NCBI GenBank assembly: GCA_022578965.1
Contig: MU400547.1
Location: 186,001 to 250,000, forward strand
DNA from: Xylaria sp. FL1777
Lineage: Eukaryota > Ascomycota > Sordariomycetes > Xylariales > Xylariaceae
Direction: 5' to 3'
Length of the DNA: 64,000 bases
Shown here: piece by piece, positions 32,869 through 43,915 of the stretch
Layout: the number at the start of each line of letters is the position of its first letter
Numbering within the stretch: position 1 is the stretch's first letter
Made by a program: the position numbers and the translations under genes
The notes under the pieces: model-generated
What the model was told of the DNA's origin: nothing
Databases searched by the model: none
Seen by the model: only the letters and a program-made list of their open reading frames with translations

Positions 32869-34158
32869 ATGGCCGACGAGATCCCCACGGTCCAAATCCT
32901 GGACAAGAAGAACTACTTCGAGCAAGCCCTAGTCGCATTCCCCAATGCGCTCCCCTACCCACCACTAGCCCCCTCCTCCCTCCGCCTCCGCACCACCGTG
33001 CTAAGCCTAACGGTAAACAACTTCACCTACGCCGCCCTCGGCGACCTGCTGCACTGGTGGGACGTCCACCCGCTACCCGCAAGCACGCCAGCCCCGTACA
33101 ACGACAGCGCCAAGTACGGGCGGATCAGCGCCTGGGGCTACGCCGAGGTCCTCGCGTCGACAGAGCCCTCGATCCCCGCGGGCAGCTACGTCTGGGGCTA
33201 CGTGCCCCTGGGCACGCTGGCGCAAGACGTCGAGATCGCGCGCCACCCCTCGGCGGCCGACCAGCTCTTCGTCACCAGCGGCTACAGACGCCACGTCATG
33301 CCCATCTACAACCGCTACTTCCTGTACCCGCCCTCGCGCGGCGCCGAGATCGCCGCCAAGACACACGCCGTGGCCCACGACGCCGCCCTCCGCGTCATGC
33401 ACGCCACGGCCTTCCTCATGGCCTCTTTCGTCTTCAGCCCCGACGCAGCCCGCGTCGTGGCCCCCGGGCCGGGCCCCGTCGACGTCGACGATAAAACCTG
33501 GAGTGCGGCCGCCGACGCCGATCTCGCGGACGCCACCGTCCTCATCGTGGCCCCGGGGTCCAAGGCCGCGGCCCTCTTCGCGGCGCTGCTGCGGAGCCGC
33601 GGCGAGGACCTCGCGGGGGCCCGCCCGCGCCGCGTCGTCGGCGTGTCGAGCGAGGCGTCGCGCGCCTTCGTGGAGGGCACGGGGCTGTACGACGCCGTGC
33701 TCCTGACGAGCGCGGGGGACCCTAGCGTTGCGGTGGACGGGCTCGGCGATGCCGGGAAGAGGGTTGTGGTCTTCGACTTCGGCGGGCGCGCGGGCGTCGG
33801 TCCGCGCTGGGCCGCGGCGTTGGCGGCCAAGTATCCCGGTCTGCTGTTCGTGGGCGTCGGGTCCGAGGTGCTGCATCCGACGGCCGTGGGCAAGGTCCTC
33901 GCTGGCGCCGCGGCGGTGCCGCCGCCTTATAAGGCTGTGAGGGTCAGTGCGGGGGATATGCGGCAGCGCGCGATGGCGCGCGTGGGTGAGGAGGGGTATT
34001 GGGCTGAGGAGGCGCGGTCGTGGGAGGGGTTCCGCAGGGATGGTATTAAGGGGTTGAAGATGACTTGGGGCGAGGGCATGGGCGATGTCGTTAAGGGCTG
34101 GGACCGTCTTGCGAGAGGCGAGGTCTTGCCTAGTGAGGGGTTGGTGTATAAGTTGTAA
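32869..34158 (+). CDS. DUF2855 family protein
   Basis: A single-exon, very GC-rich frame of 429 residues starting at ATG 32869. Its pattern matches the fungal/bacterial DUF2855 family: an N-terminal segment with VNNFTYAALGD, the conserved GYAEVLAS and PAGSYVWGYVPLG blocks, and a middle portion with FVTSGYRRHVMPIYNRYF. A Rossmann-like part follows, with the strand-loop ATVLIVAPGSKAA and a second FDFGGRAG motif. The overall plan recalls medium-chain dehydrogenase/reductases, but I do not see the usual zinc ligands. The enzymatic role is unknown. Length and absence of introns are normal for the family. High third-position GC explains the long antisense frames over this gene, which are not genes. 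Confidence 0.88.
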   Translation: MADEIPTVQILDKKNYFEQALVAFPNALPYPPLAPSSLRLRTTVLSLTVNNFTYAALGDLLHWWDVHPLPASTPAPYNDSAKYGRISAWGYAEVLASTEPSIPAGSYVWGYVPLGTLAQDVEIARHPSAADQLFVTSGYRRHVMPIYNRYFLYPPSRGAEIAAKTHAVAHDAALRVMHATAFLMASFVFSPDAARVVAPGPGPVDVDDKTWSAAADADLADATVLIVAPGSKAAALFAALLRSRGEDLAGARPRRVVGVSSEASRAFVEGTGLYDAVLLTSAGDPSVAVDGLGDAGKRVVVFDFGGRAGVGPRWAAALAAKYPGLLFVGVGSEVLHPTAVGKVLAGAAAVPPPYKAVRVSAGDMRQRAMARVGEEGYWAEEARSWEGFRRDGIKGLKMTWGEGMGDVVKGWDRLARGEVLPSEGLVYKL

Positions 34159-34875
34159 GCTTTGAGGATGATCGTTGGCGAACTGCTTAGCGTGCCTGAG
34201 GTAGTACAATGGCGTATGCGTATGCGTGAGGGCTCATGTTGGGAAACATCAACAGGGCCTGGCAGAAAACATGAATAAAAAGGGCTGTCTGATCGTCGAG
34301 GGTCAAGTGTAAACTACCTAGTCTAGGGAAACTAAAAAGAACTTTACTGGCTGAGCATAGAGCATACACTGTAAATATAATCGTGATACATTTATAAAGT
34401 AGTATAACCCGAGCCCAGAACACCTTATCTCACCGTCATTTCCTTGACCCTTTATCCCAAGCCCTAGTCGATTTGAAAAAGTCCAAGGAGCCGAGTTTCA
34501 TCTACATTCCATTCTGTCATAAGGGCTATTCTGTAGCTGGTGCAAAAGCGAGGTTGCCAAAGATATCCATAGCAGGATACACCCCCTTCCTTCATACACG
34601 CAAGAAAACGCCAGATGCCAATTGCTTGCCCTAATACCACGAATGCTCAGTCTCCTCCACTGGATCATAAAATAACTCCAACAGGCAACAGGCATGTCTA
34701 CCTTTCTAAACAAACAAACAAACAACCAACTGGGACATTTCATTTCAATTGCCTGCCCAGGAACTCCAAACCGCGAATACTCCGCCTTCGAGAAAAGCAC
34801 ACGTCCAAACCATATTGACAGGGTATATACATATTTAAGAAATACTTCTGCTTCTCAACCCGAACTAACATATTT
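34159..34875. other. Intergenic region between convergent genes
   Basis: It contains the 3' ends of the DUF2855 gene and the kinesin gene. No reading frame shows family features. Confidence 0.5.
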
Positions 34876-37800
34876 CTACTTCTTGGACCTGGCAGCTCCG
34901 TTACCACCCATCTTGACTTTTTGAGCCTGCGTCATGCGTTAGCTTGCTGCTTGGATACGAGCACTACACATCTCTTAAACATGGAATATCACTTACATCT
35001 CGCGCAAACTCAAGACTACGAATTGTCTCGTTTTCATTTTCCTTCAAAGGACTGACCATGACAAACATGAGAGTCCTGCAACCTTTTCCAAGGGATGGGC
35101 GAAGCAGTTGTGTAAGAGTGTAGGATCGGAAATCGACACCCTCGGTTTTGCCTTGACCGAGACTTGACAGCACAGTTCGTAGATAGCTGAGGGAGCTGTT
35201 GATCTCAACACCTTCCTTGTATACTTGCTCGAGGCCGTTTTTGTCGGGCTTCTCAGAACCTGCCAAGTCAATCAGGTTCAATGTACCCTTTCGTGTCTTG
35301 ATAATGGTCCCATCCTCGTCCTTCTTCACACCGTTGATTTTGAGAACAAGTATCGAATGTGAACGCGATGATCGGTCGTTCTTGACCGTAGCTGCGACAT
35401 GACGGTTGTTGTCTGCCACCTTGATCATCTCGTCCAGATCCCGTGCGTCGCTGAGGAGTGTGAAGTCATGTCCCTTGATCTTGAGCTCGTCTCCGATAGG
35501 GTCGACAGTTAATGGCTCGGGCTTGGAATGCCGTGATGCAAGCAAGTCGTAGAGTTTATCCTGGTAAACTTCTAGGTAGCTGCCTTCGACTGTGTACTCC
35601 CAACCTAGGGTCTTCAATCTCTCCATCTCACTAAAGATCATGCCCTGAGTTCTTGGGATCACACCATCATCTCCGTCTCCCTGTCGTTTGCTCATGGTAA
35701 ACGTTTTACCCGATCCCGTCTGACCATAGCAAAATATGCAGACTTTCTTCCCATCCATGACGGATTGCACGAGCTGACTAATCTCGTCAAATACGTCACC
35801 ATTGTTGCACTTCCCGTCGAAAACTCGTTCGAAGCTGAAATCTCGAGGCTTTCCAGCCACCATCCTCCCGGGCATTGTCGGATCCTCTCTGAATGTGGGG
35901 ATAGTAAGCCCGTCGATTTTGTCCTCATCTATCTCGTTCCATTGTGGCTCGAACGGTATTAGGGCGTCTTTGGCAGCATCGGACGGTGGTTTGATACGAC
36001 ACATAACTCGGATGTTACCTTTAAGCTCTTGAACCTGTTCAAACAGCTTGTGACGTCTCTCCTCCTCTTTGATCAACCTTTCTCTCAATAAGGCAGTCTC
36101 GTCGGCAATCTTCCTTTCGGCTGCCAACTTGATATTTTGGACCTCCAGCTCACACTCAGCCTGCAACTTCTTGGTGTTTTCCTCTAGCGTCTGAATACGT
36201 TCCGACTTCAAATCGAGAGTGGAGCTCAGCAGGCTAATCTGTCCACCGAGATGTCCTTTGTCCTTGGAAAGACGCTCTTCGGCGTCTTCGGCTCTCTTTC
36301 TGAGTCGTTCGATGGTTTCGTTGTTTCCTCGAATATGAGTCTGAAGATCAAACCGTTCGTTGTTTGCTTTTCGCAACTCATCCTCGATTCTCCTCACATC
36401 AGCATCTCTTCGTTGGATAGCCTCATGCAGTAGTCGTATCTCATGGTCATGGTCCCGTTTCTGTCTTTCGAGGGTACTTCGTAATTCTTTGTTGTCTTGT
36501 GACAAACTCTCTAGTCGAGCTTCAGCCTCCGCTCCACACCGACTTTCAAATTCTTGCTGGAGCTTTTCATTTTTATCCATCTCTCTCTTGAACTCTTCGG
36601 TCAGAAGTTCTAATTCTCTCTTGTGGTCCTCTTCCGAGATTTTGCGCCGGCGTTCATTTTGGCCCTGTTGCTCTTCTATGTCGTACTGGAGTCTGCGGGC
36701 CTGGCGCTCAGCATCTTGAAGCTGGTCTTTGAGACGCGCTCTCTCAGCGTGTAGCTCAATTTTCTCATCTTCTAGGGCGATCACTATGCGGCATCAGTAC
36801 GACTGGCCGAGGTACACTACTTTGGCGGTAGATGCGTTACTCACCTCTCTTTTTCGATGACTCAAGCTCCTCTTTCACACTGGTGCTGATTTTCTCGGTA
36901 GACTCCATGAAGTCTCTTAGTTTCTCGACTTCGCTCCCCATTTTAGCCACTCTCTCGTCGATATCGTTGACCTCGCTGACTAGAAAATTTCTTACGTTAG
37001 AACTTCTAGTTAAGAACGATGCTTTTGTTGGCGAGGGTGAAGGTGCATGTGCAGGCGTGAGAAGCTTGAGCCCTTGTTGAATACTTTCAATCAACTGCTG
37101 GGGTGTCTCGGGAGCCACTTGACTATATTGAGTCTCTTCATTGCCAAATCTCGGTACACATGATGCACGGTTTCTACCCCTACGTGGAGTCATCGTGGGT
37201 GGGGGCATATTGGATGACGCGGTATTCGCATCGAGCTTGGAACTCGCTTGATCCCCTTGCTCTTGTTCATCATTTGTATCAAGTGACATATGATCAAAAC
37301 TATTAATTAAAGAGACTTCTCTCTCTGTGTCCATTGGTGGACAGCTTGACCTTGGTCTTGATAGCCCAGGTGCAGATTTTTGTTTTCGTAAATCCTTGCC
37401 GCACTTCTTGCTAGACTTCTTGCAAGTGTCTTGAGCTGCAAATTCAGAGGACTTTGGTTGTTGGGGCACTGTACCATTGCTGCCTTGGTTATCTTCCCTT
37501 GTACCCATTGCAGTCGCAGGTCGAACATTCCTGGTGGCTGACCGCGCTCTCGTATGCGATCGTGATGGTGGTCGAACGCCAGAGCCGATGCTGCTGGCAT
37601 AACTGCTGTTGGATGTATGGCTACCGTTGGAAAGCTGTCGGAAATTCGCTGCGTTGGCGCTGGGTGGCCGGTTCTATATTATGTCAGTATACCGAGCAGA
37701 CGAGTAAGGAAAATTGGGTTGTATAATGCATTTAACGGTTTCACCGCGTGCAGGGTCGCGTCGACACGTATTGGGTGGCGAGGGGTTGTATAGTTGGGTC

Positions 37801-38304
37801 GCGATATTTAAAAACTGCAGCAGAACACAATTTCGTGGGTCGCCCGTTTGGGTGTCGGAATCCATGAGACTTTTTAACTGAAGATTGTGCCACATACCAA
37901 ATCAATAAGAGTAGATGGCTTAATACCCTTTGTGTTGTTTACTGATGTGCCGGCGGGTTCGCGCCGATATTGAACCCCCACTCCCAACGGTTTCCGCTTG
38001 GGCTCCGGACCAAGTGCTGTAGTGTTTCTGTGAGTTGGTGCTGTCTTTCAAGACGCTAATGTTATTCTCACCTGGAGCCGGGGCGTTGCGCTTCAGTCCC
38101 CCAGCATGTCCCGTGGTCGTGTATTGAGCGCGTGCATTATTCTGAGAGTCGGATACTTCGTAAAGGCCGGAAGTGGACGAAGAAAACGAAGGTATCTTGG
38201 TCGTACGAGGCTTGAGGCCGGAAGGACGAGACTGCGAAATAGAGGGTCAATATCTTGTCTGGCGTGTGTGCGGCGAGTGAGTCGCATACCACGTTCTCCT
38301 CCAT
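34876..38304 (-). CDS. Kinesin-14 (C-terminal motor, KlpA/Kar3 type), six exons
   Basis: Exons 38304-38290, 38231-38072, 38040-37898, 37673-36845, 36783-34997 and 34926-34876 join in frame to 994 residues. The third intron, at 224 bp, is less certain and might hide a further exon. The N-terminus (MEENV, then SRPSGLKPRTTKIPSF) is basic and disordered, as in other fungal kinesin-14 tails. A long coiled coil covers about 383-630. The motor begins near 637 after the neck (LKGNIRVMCRIKP), with P-loop GQTGSGKT (near 738), switch I NDRSSRSHS (near 853) and switch II DLAGSE (near 889). The gene ends with a 17-residue basic last exon. Kinesin-14s are minus-end-directed motors acting on spindle and cytoplasmic microtubules. 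Motor position at the C-terminus and the KGNIRV neck identify the subfamily. Starting only at ATG 37508 would lose the tail. Confidence 0.93.
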
Positions 38305-39188
38305 GTTGTATTGATGACGCGAGATAGCGAAAGGGACGAGGACGACGTAGACGACAAAATATTGGAACGAGGAGCACCCGATATGGGAGCCAGATCTTTG
38401 GTTGTGAAAAGAAGATGCAATGCGACCCAGCAGGTCTCAACGGCGAAGGTTCGGTGGAGGATGCGCGTAGGTATTTGATCGAGTGCCGGTGGGTAGTATA
38501 CTATAGATGAGCCCGGGTTGCGCAGTACCTAGTATAGATAGCAGGTTGGAAGAGCTGGTGTCGGACAAGCCCTGGTCATTGGATGCACTGCGGCGAGTGG
38601 GCGGCGGACTGTTGACGCAGATGGGACGGATAAAGTTGTGGACCTGCTTGATACAGTGTCTTTGCTTACACCAGGCACTTGTGGGCTGTTGATCCGGCAA
38701 CGCCTCGAACAGGAATAGCGGGGTGGCTCGAAGGTGGGACCACGCTTACAAGGCTCGGCCACTCAGAGGCCTTAGAACAGGACCCTTCCCAGTCCCATTT
38801 ATTTTAGCATGGCCCAAGCTTCAGGACTCTGTCTTCACATGCCAATCTGTACTCTCCTCGACGTTCCTTTACCAAAAATGCTCGAGATGGTGATGAAATG
38901 CATACTCGTGCGCCGGCCATCCCGTTAGCTGGCACCACGCACACATGCACACCCCCGGCTTCTCCGCATTCAGCTATCTATCGAGCACTTGGAGACAGCT
39001 CCCATCTTGTCTAGAAATTTCTGGACTGTAGTACTGTTTCTCTAATTTGGAAGACCCTTAATGTGATCTCATTCGCCAACCCCTCCTGCCTCTCTCGTCC
39101 CGCCCTCTACTCGGACCCTTTTCATATTGAGGCACAACCCAACAGACTTCGTCATCTTCGCCAACTCAGGTGCTCAGATCAGTAGATC
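38305..39188. other. Divergent promoter region, kinesin and acyltransferase
   Basis: The shared upstream region of two divergent genes. Short frames on both strands overlap one another and lack features, so none is called. Confidence 0.5.
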
Positions 39189-40258
39189 ATGGAGAAATAC
39201 AGTCAGTTTCGAGATAGGGGTAAGTAAACAAGCAGGCAATTCCCACTGCCACTCCAACTCCCACGGCCCCGAGCACACGACCCGGCTGACACACCCCGTT
39301 TCCAGGCTCGGGCATATCGCCCTTCCTCCCAACGACCACGCCAACCTCGCTCATGGCCAAGATCGTCGGCACATGGATCTTCATCCTTCGGCTGCCCGTG
39401 TTCGTGGTGTACTGCGCCGCCTACTTCCTCGTGCTGGACCACCTTCCGATGCCTCCGATCCTGCGAAAGCTCCTCCTGTGGACACTTCTCGCCATCCCCG
39501 GCATCTGGTGGATTGACCTCCAGCTTGACGGTGTAAAGCGAGGATCGCTCTCCCAACAACCCCCCTCCCGTTTTCCCCGCGAGCGCGCCGTCATCGCAGC
39601 CCAGTTCACGAGCCCTGTCGATGCCGTCTACCTAGCGACCATCTTCGACCCCATCTTCGTCGTTTCGTACCCGGGAACTCGCAAGGTTCAACGCGTGTCC
39701 CTGTTCCGCGCCATGACTATTGCACTCGCACCACCGAACACCACTGTCCCGCGATCCGGTTTAACCGACCTCCGCGCCCTCGTCGAGCAGAACCCGCACC
39801 GCGTCATTGCCGTGTTCCCCGAGATGACGACCACGAATGGCAAGGGCATCCTCCCCTTCTCTCCGTCGCTGCTGGCCACCCCTGCCGACGCCACCATCTT
39901 CCCTGTCAGCATGCGCTACACGGCTCCCGACATCACGACCCCGGTTCCGGGCGCCTGGACGTCATTCTTGTGGAACTTGCTCAGCCGACCGACGCACTAT
40001 ATCCGAGTGCGCCTCGCGGAGGGAGTCTCCAATACATCGGCCGCTACGAACGGATTAACCCACGCTGATATGGTCGGAAAAGTGGAGAAAGACGATGAAG
40101 ACGATGAAGACGAAAAGAATCTCACGCCTGAAGAGCAGCGGCTTTTGGACCACGTCAGCGATTCGCTCGCCAGACTAGCCAGGAACAAGCGCGTAGGTCT
40201 GACGCTTCGCGACAAGGCCGCCTTTGTGAAAGTCTGGTCCAAAGCAAAAGGAAAGTGA
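39189..40258 (+). CDS. PlsC-like lysophospholipid acyltransferase (LOA1/VPS66 type)
   Basis: A short first exon, 39189-39219 (MEKYSQFRDR), joins across an 86-bp intron to 39306-40258, giving 327 residues. The N-terminus has a hydrophobic membrane stretch (about 35-75), then the acyltransferase core. The position of the usual NHxSxxD motif reads AQFTSPVDAVYLA, and the glycerophosphate-binding block reads VFPEMTTTNGKGILPF. An acidic stretch KDDEDDEDEKN precedes a basic C-terminal helix. The weak histidine box with a good FPE..TTNG block is characteristic of the yeast Loa1/Vps66-like group, which acylates lysophosphatidic acid at ER and lipid droplets. That assignment is by motif resemblance. 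Starting at the internal Met (39353) would lose the first exon; the spliced form is preferred. Confidence 0.85.
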
Positions 40259-40892
40259 ATATGGCCATGATGGTTTTGCGGGTATAAATGTTATTCTTTT
40301 TTTCCCTCCCTTCTGATGAGGGGATAGATGAAAAAAGTTGCGGCTTTTCTGCTTTAGGGTCTATGCGCTGGTGGGCTGGCATCATTAAGGTTTGGCATCG
40401 TTTGGCATCGCTAAGGCAAGTTGGGTTACGTTAACTATGACACGGAGAATGACTTATGCATAACATGGCTGGGTTCGAGGATGAAAAGCGAATATTCCTA
40501 GTCCGTCTCATATATTAGGCCTCAACTGAAAAAATATGAGGATCCTCTACAGAAGTGAGGGAAGAGACAAATCAATGAAGTTATTGCTCTTGATTCAAGA
40601 CCGGCATTTGTCATTTGCTTGAATAAGCAAATCTTATTCTTATTTTATTATTGTGTCTATCCAGGTTCCAAGATCAAGGATCAAAATTGCCCCTCCTTTT
40701 ATCGTCCGGGTTCATACCAGCCTCGGCGGGCAACATATATATTTACATACAGGAGACGATGGATCTCCGATCATTTTGACACATACACCTACTATGTATA
40801 CGTTTGCTGCTTTTCATCTGTACCATTGCATTCCTGTCATGTCCCGTCCCTTCTTGCCCTTTATTCTGGCGCTCTTCAACCGTCGAGGAGCT
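40259..40892. other. Intergenic region between convergent genes
   Basis: The 3' regions of the acyltransferase and dihydroxyacid dehydratase genes. No gene is supported. Confidence 0.5.
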
Positions 40893-42830
40893 TTATTCTA
40901 GAGGCGGTGTCGTCACGCATCCATGGCTCGCGTCACTGACTAATCTCGCATACTTCGTGAGGGTACCGCCCGAATACCGCGGTGGAGGTGGTGTCCACTC
41001 GCGCCTTCGCTTCTCCATCTCCTCCTCACTCACGTCGCAATCAATGACACGCTTCTCAGCGTCCACGGTAATGATATCTCCGTCCTTGACAAGGCCAATA
41101 GGACCACCCTCGGCGGCCTCGGGCACGATATGTCCGATCAAGAAACCGTGGCTACCGCCCGAGAACCGTCCATCAGTTAGTAGTGCTACGTCATTACCGA
41201 GGCCGGCACCCATGATGGCCGATGAAGGCTTCAACATTTCGGGCATGCCGGGGCCACCCTTAGGTCCTTCATATCGGATGACGACGACGGTCTTCTCATC
41301 CTTCTTTATCTCGCCTCGCTCAAGGGCCTCGATGAAATCATTCTCCTGATCGTAGCACTTGGCCTTACCGGTGAATACGAGTCCCTCCTTGCCAGTGATC
41401 TTGCCTACGGAACCGCCAGGAGCAAGCGAGCCACGCAAGATCTGGATATGGCCGGTGGGTTTGATGGGGTTCGAAAGTGGTCGAATGATATCCTGGTCCG
41501 CCTTGAACGACGGCAATGCTATCACGTTCTCCTTCAAGGTCTTGCCAGTTACCGTAATATGGTTACCAGAGATGACGCCCTCCTGGATGAGGAATTTTAG
41601 CAATGCTGGGGTACCCCCAATCTTGTACAGGTCTCGAAAGACGTACTTGCCGGATGGCTTCAAATCGGCTAGGAAGGGCGTCCGATCCGAAACGGCTTGG
41701 AAATCTTCAAGGGTCAGCTTGATACCTACCGAGTCAGCGATAGCGATCAGGTGCAACACAGCGTTGGTGCTTCCTCCGAGGATGCTGACAACAGCCATGG
41801 CGTCCTCGAAGGCTTCTCTCGTCATGATATCCTTCGGTCTAATATCCTCCTTCATTGTGGTCTTGATAGCCTCGCCAAGCCTCGCACATTCCCTTCTTTT
41901 GGCCGGTGATTGGGCGGGGTGGCTACTACTTCCGGGGAGCGTCATGCCCAGGGTCTCGGCAGCCGAAGCCATCGTATTCGCCGTGTACATGCCACCACAC
42001 GCACCACTTCCGTTGCAGGCGTGACGAATGATGTCGAAACGTTGCTCCTCGTTGATTTCGCCCGAGATGTGTTGTCCGTAGGCCTGGAAGGCACTGACTA
42101 TGTCAATCTCCTTGCCGTCCTTGGTGCAGCCAGGCTTGATGGTACCTCCGTAAACCATGATGCTAGGTCTGTTTACGCGACCCATAGCCATCAGAACCCC
42201 GGGCATATTCTTGTCGCAGCCCGGAATGGATATATTGGCGTCGTACCATTGACCTTGCATGACGGTCTCGATACTGTCGGCAATGATTTCCCTGCTCTGT
42301 AGAGAATATCGCATACCGGTCGTGCCCATAGATATACCATCGGATACCCCAATGGTATTGAATCGGTATGCAACGAGACCGGCTTGCTTGACAGAGTTCT
42401 GGACTAGTTGGGACAGTTGCATGAGGTGCATGTTGCACGGGTTGCCTTCCCACCACACGGACGAAATGCCAACCTGAGCCTTTGACATGTCGTGCGGCTG
42501 CAAGCCAGTGGCGTATAGCATGGCCTGCGAAGCACCCTGCGACTTGGGCTGTGTGATGTGGCGCGAGACCTTGTTCAAGTCATGGTCGGATGCATTGCTC
42601 ACATCTTGGTCGGATACACTGCCCACATCATGGTCGGGTGCCTTGTTCAGGTCATCGTCGGATCGGCGAGCAGGAGTGGTGCCGAGGCAACGCCTGTTAG
42701 GACATGTTAGCTCGGGCCGGATAAATGCCGTCGAATCGTCAGCACCATACGCATGTTGCCTTGATGAAGTAATGACTCGCCGACCCAGAGCCAGGGGAGC
42801 TCGGGTTCGGAGAAGAGCCTGGAGGGCCAT
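40893..42830 (-). CDS. ILV3: Mitochondrial dihydroxyacid dehydratase
   Basis: A complete intron-less frame of 645 residues. Residues 1-50 are an Arg-rich, amphipathic mitochondrial presequence. The mature enzyme begins near residue 98 and shows the Fe-S and Mg-binding signatures: [33 protein letters not shown] and, near the end, [20 protein letters not shown]. The enzyme dehydrates 2,3-dihydroxy-isovalerate and 2,3-dihydroxy-3-methylvalerate to the 2-oxoacid precursors of valine and isoleucine in the mitochondrial matrix. Between presequence and enzyme there is an unusual insertion: four tandem octapeptides of the type DxD[LV]xx[AV][SP] at residues 58-89. Neighbours are unrelated housekeeping-type genes, so this is probably the primary metabolic copy, but a paralogue elsewhere in the genome cannot be excluded. 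Confidence 0.96.
   Translation of the reverse strand: MALQALLRTRAPLALGRRVITSSRQHAYGADDSTAFIRPELTCPNRRCLGTTPARRSDDDLNKAPDHDVGSVSDQDVSNASDHDLNKVSRHITQPKSQGASQAMLYATGLQPHDMSKAQVGISSVWWEGNPCNMHLMQLSQLVQNSVKQAGLVAYRFNTIGVSDGISMGTTGMRYSLQSREIIADSIETVMQGQWYDANISIPGCDKNMPGVLMAMGRVNRPSIMVYGGTIKPGCTKDGKEIDIVSAFQAYGQHISGEINEEQRFDIIRHACNGSGACGGMYTANTMASAAETLGMTLPGSSSHPAQSPAKRRECARLGEAIKTTMKEDIRPKDIMTREAFEDAMAVVSILGGSTNAVLHLIAIADSVGIKLTLEDFQAVSDRTPFLADLKPSGKYVFRDLYKIGGTPALLKFLIQEGVISGNHITVTGKTLKENVIALPSFKADQDIIRPLSNPIKPTGHIQILRGSLAPGGSVGKITGKEGLVFTGKAKCYDQENDFIEALERGEIKKDEKTVVVIRYEGPKGGPGMPEMLKPSSAIMGAGLGNDVALLTDGRFSGGSHGFLIGHIVPEAAEGGPIGLVKDGDIITVDAEKRVIDCDVSEEEMEKRRREWTPPPPRYSGGTLTKYARLVSDASHGCVTTPPLE
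42564..42659 (-). repeat. 24-bp in-frame tandem repeat, four copies
   Basis: The segment encodes four octapeptides beginning [24 protein letters not shown] and DHDLNKVS. It lies in the linker between the mitochondrial presequence and the dehydratase domain. The 24-base period keeps the reading frame. Confidence 0.85.
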
Positions 42831-43566
42831 AGCGGGGAGCTTGAGGCGAGCTTCTGGCGGACCAATTCACCACAGACCAAGTCAATTGAACCGGTACTGT
42901 GAAACTGGTTGGGAATGCACGGGTTCCAGGCAGAACAGGCGCATTGGTGGCCGTAGAAAGTTGCGGTGACTCGGCGTGGTATGACCTGGTGCATGGAAGA
43001 AAAGAAGACCGGGAGAATTTCTGGGCGAAGTCGGCGTCAAAGCTATTCTGTCAGCCAAGCTAGCGGATTTAGTGGTGTAGCTGCACTGCTGTGCGGGGGA
43101 GCACTCCACTATTGACCATTGCCGAGCCTTTTATTCGCCCAACCTTCTTCCCTCTTCCTTGCAGTGTTTATCCTCCCGCTATCCTTATCTCTACCTCTGT
43201 CCGTGTCAAGCTTGGATATTGGCAGCATAAAGGCAGAGCTGTATTCAAGACTTGCATTTGACAAAACGAGGCCTAAGCTGTTAGCTTCTTTGGATGATTG
43301 TAATCCAGAGCATTCAGGAGTATGCCAGTGCCACGAAACATGTTGGAATGCAGCCAAATCAGTATTGTTGTCTTCTTTGACAGTACTGCTAGGTCGACTG
43401 TAAACCCTCATCAACACCGCCAATAGCCACTTGCCTGATTGATACTGCTGTCTAAAGCCTTCAGGTTCTAAGCCTCGGAGGGTTTGTAGGAAGCCTACCT
43501 ATATTTAGTCATCTTGTCTTACACATACCATTTGTAAAACTACCTATGTCATCAGCCCAGGCTCAA

Positions 43567-43652
43567 TGCTACCACCTTACCATGGAACAGTAGGCTGAGT
43601 GCCTGTCTCCAATTTTAACCCGAAAAGGGGCTGGGTTCAATTCCAGGTAGTA
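43567..43652 (+). other. tRNA-like sequence with A-box and B-box resemblance
   Basis: GGTTCAATTCC at 43634-43644 fits the RNA polymerase III B-box consensus GGTTCRANYCC. TAGGCTGAGTGCC at 43591-43603 resembles an A-box. The ends TGCTACC (43567-43573) and GGTAGTA (43646-43652) are complementary, with one G-T pair. A proper T-stem and anticodon arm do not form, so I do not call a functional tRNA. It is more likely a relic or a SINE head. Confidence 0.3.
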
Positions 43653-43849
43653 TCTAGATTTCAGTGTAGGTACTTAGGTATGCCCTACCAAGGCGAGCTG
43701 GCACTTTTGTCACTTTACTTATCGATCAAGTCTACCGCAAGCAATTGGAATCTGTGAACCCTCGTAACGAGCCCACGACATCTACGAATTCGCAGTAACA
43801 AGGTAAAAGACCTTCAGTCCATCATAGGTTGCAGATTATCTTATGCTCG

Positions 43850-43876
43850 TTTTTTTTTTTTTTTTAAAAAAAAAAA
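43850..43876. repeat. T16/A11 homopolymer inverted repeat
   Basis: Sixteen T residues are followed immediately by eleven A residues, then a GA-rich run. The pair can fold back on itself and could also act as a polymerase III stop signal. It is an assembly-error-prone site. Confidence 0.8.
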
Positions 43877-43915
43877 GAGGAGAGAGAGGGTATAAACACC
43901 ACTACTACGTCAACT

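Larger units (their letters stand above)
42831..43915. other. Intergenic region with a tRNA-like relic
   Basis: The dehydratase promoter lies on the left. No protein gene is supported: a frame at 43119 with a hydrophobic start lacks an ATG and features. The region holds a tRNA-like block (43567-43652) and a T16/A11 homopolymer pair (43850-43876). Confidence 0.5.

Noticed and set aside
33073..34209. A 378-codon frame on the minus strand and other long frames overlapping the DUF2855 gene
   Set aside because: These are by-products of very high third-position GC in the sense gene. The translations are His/Arg/Gly/Ala-biased without motifs, while the sense frame has clear family blocks.
40893..42830. 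Dihydroxyacid dehydratase as a self-resistance gene of an aspterric-acid-type cluster
   Set aside because: Known resistance copies sit beside a terpene cyclase and P450s. None occurs here; neighbours are a kinesin, an acyltransferase and a damaged Clr5-like gene.
43119..43403. A 94-codon frame with a hydrophobic, signal-like beginning
   Set aside because: It starts with TTG, has no upstream in-frame ATG with a better context and no family features. It overlaps frames on the other strand.
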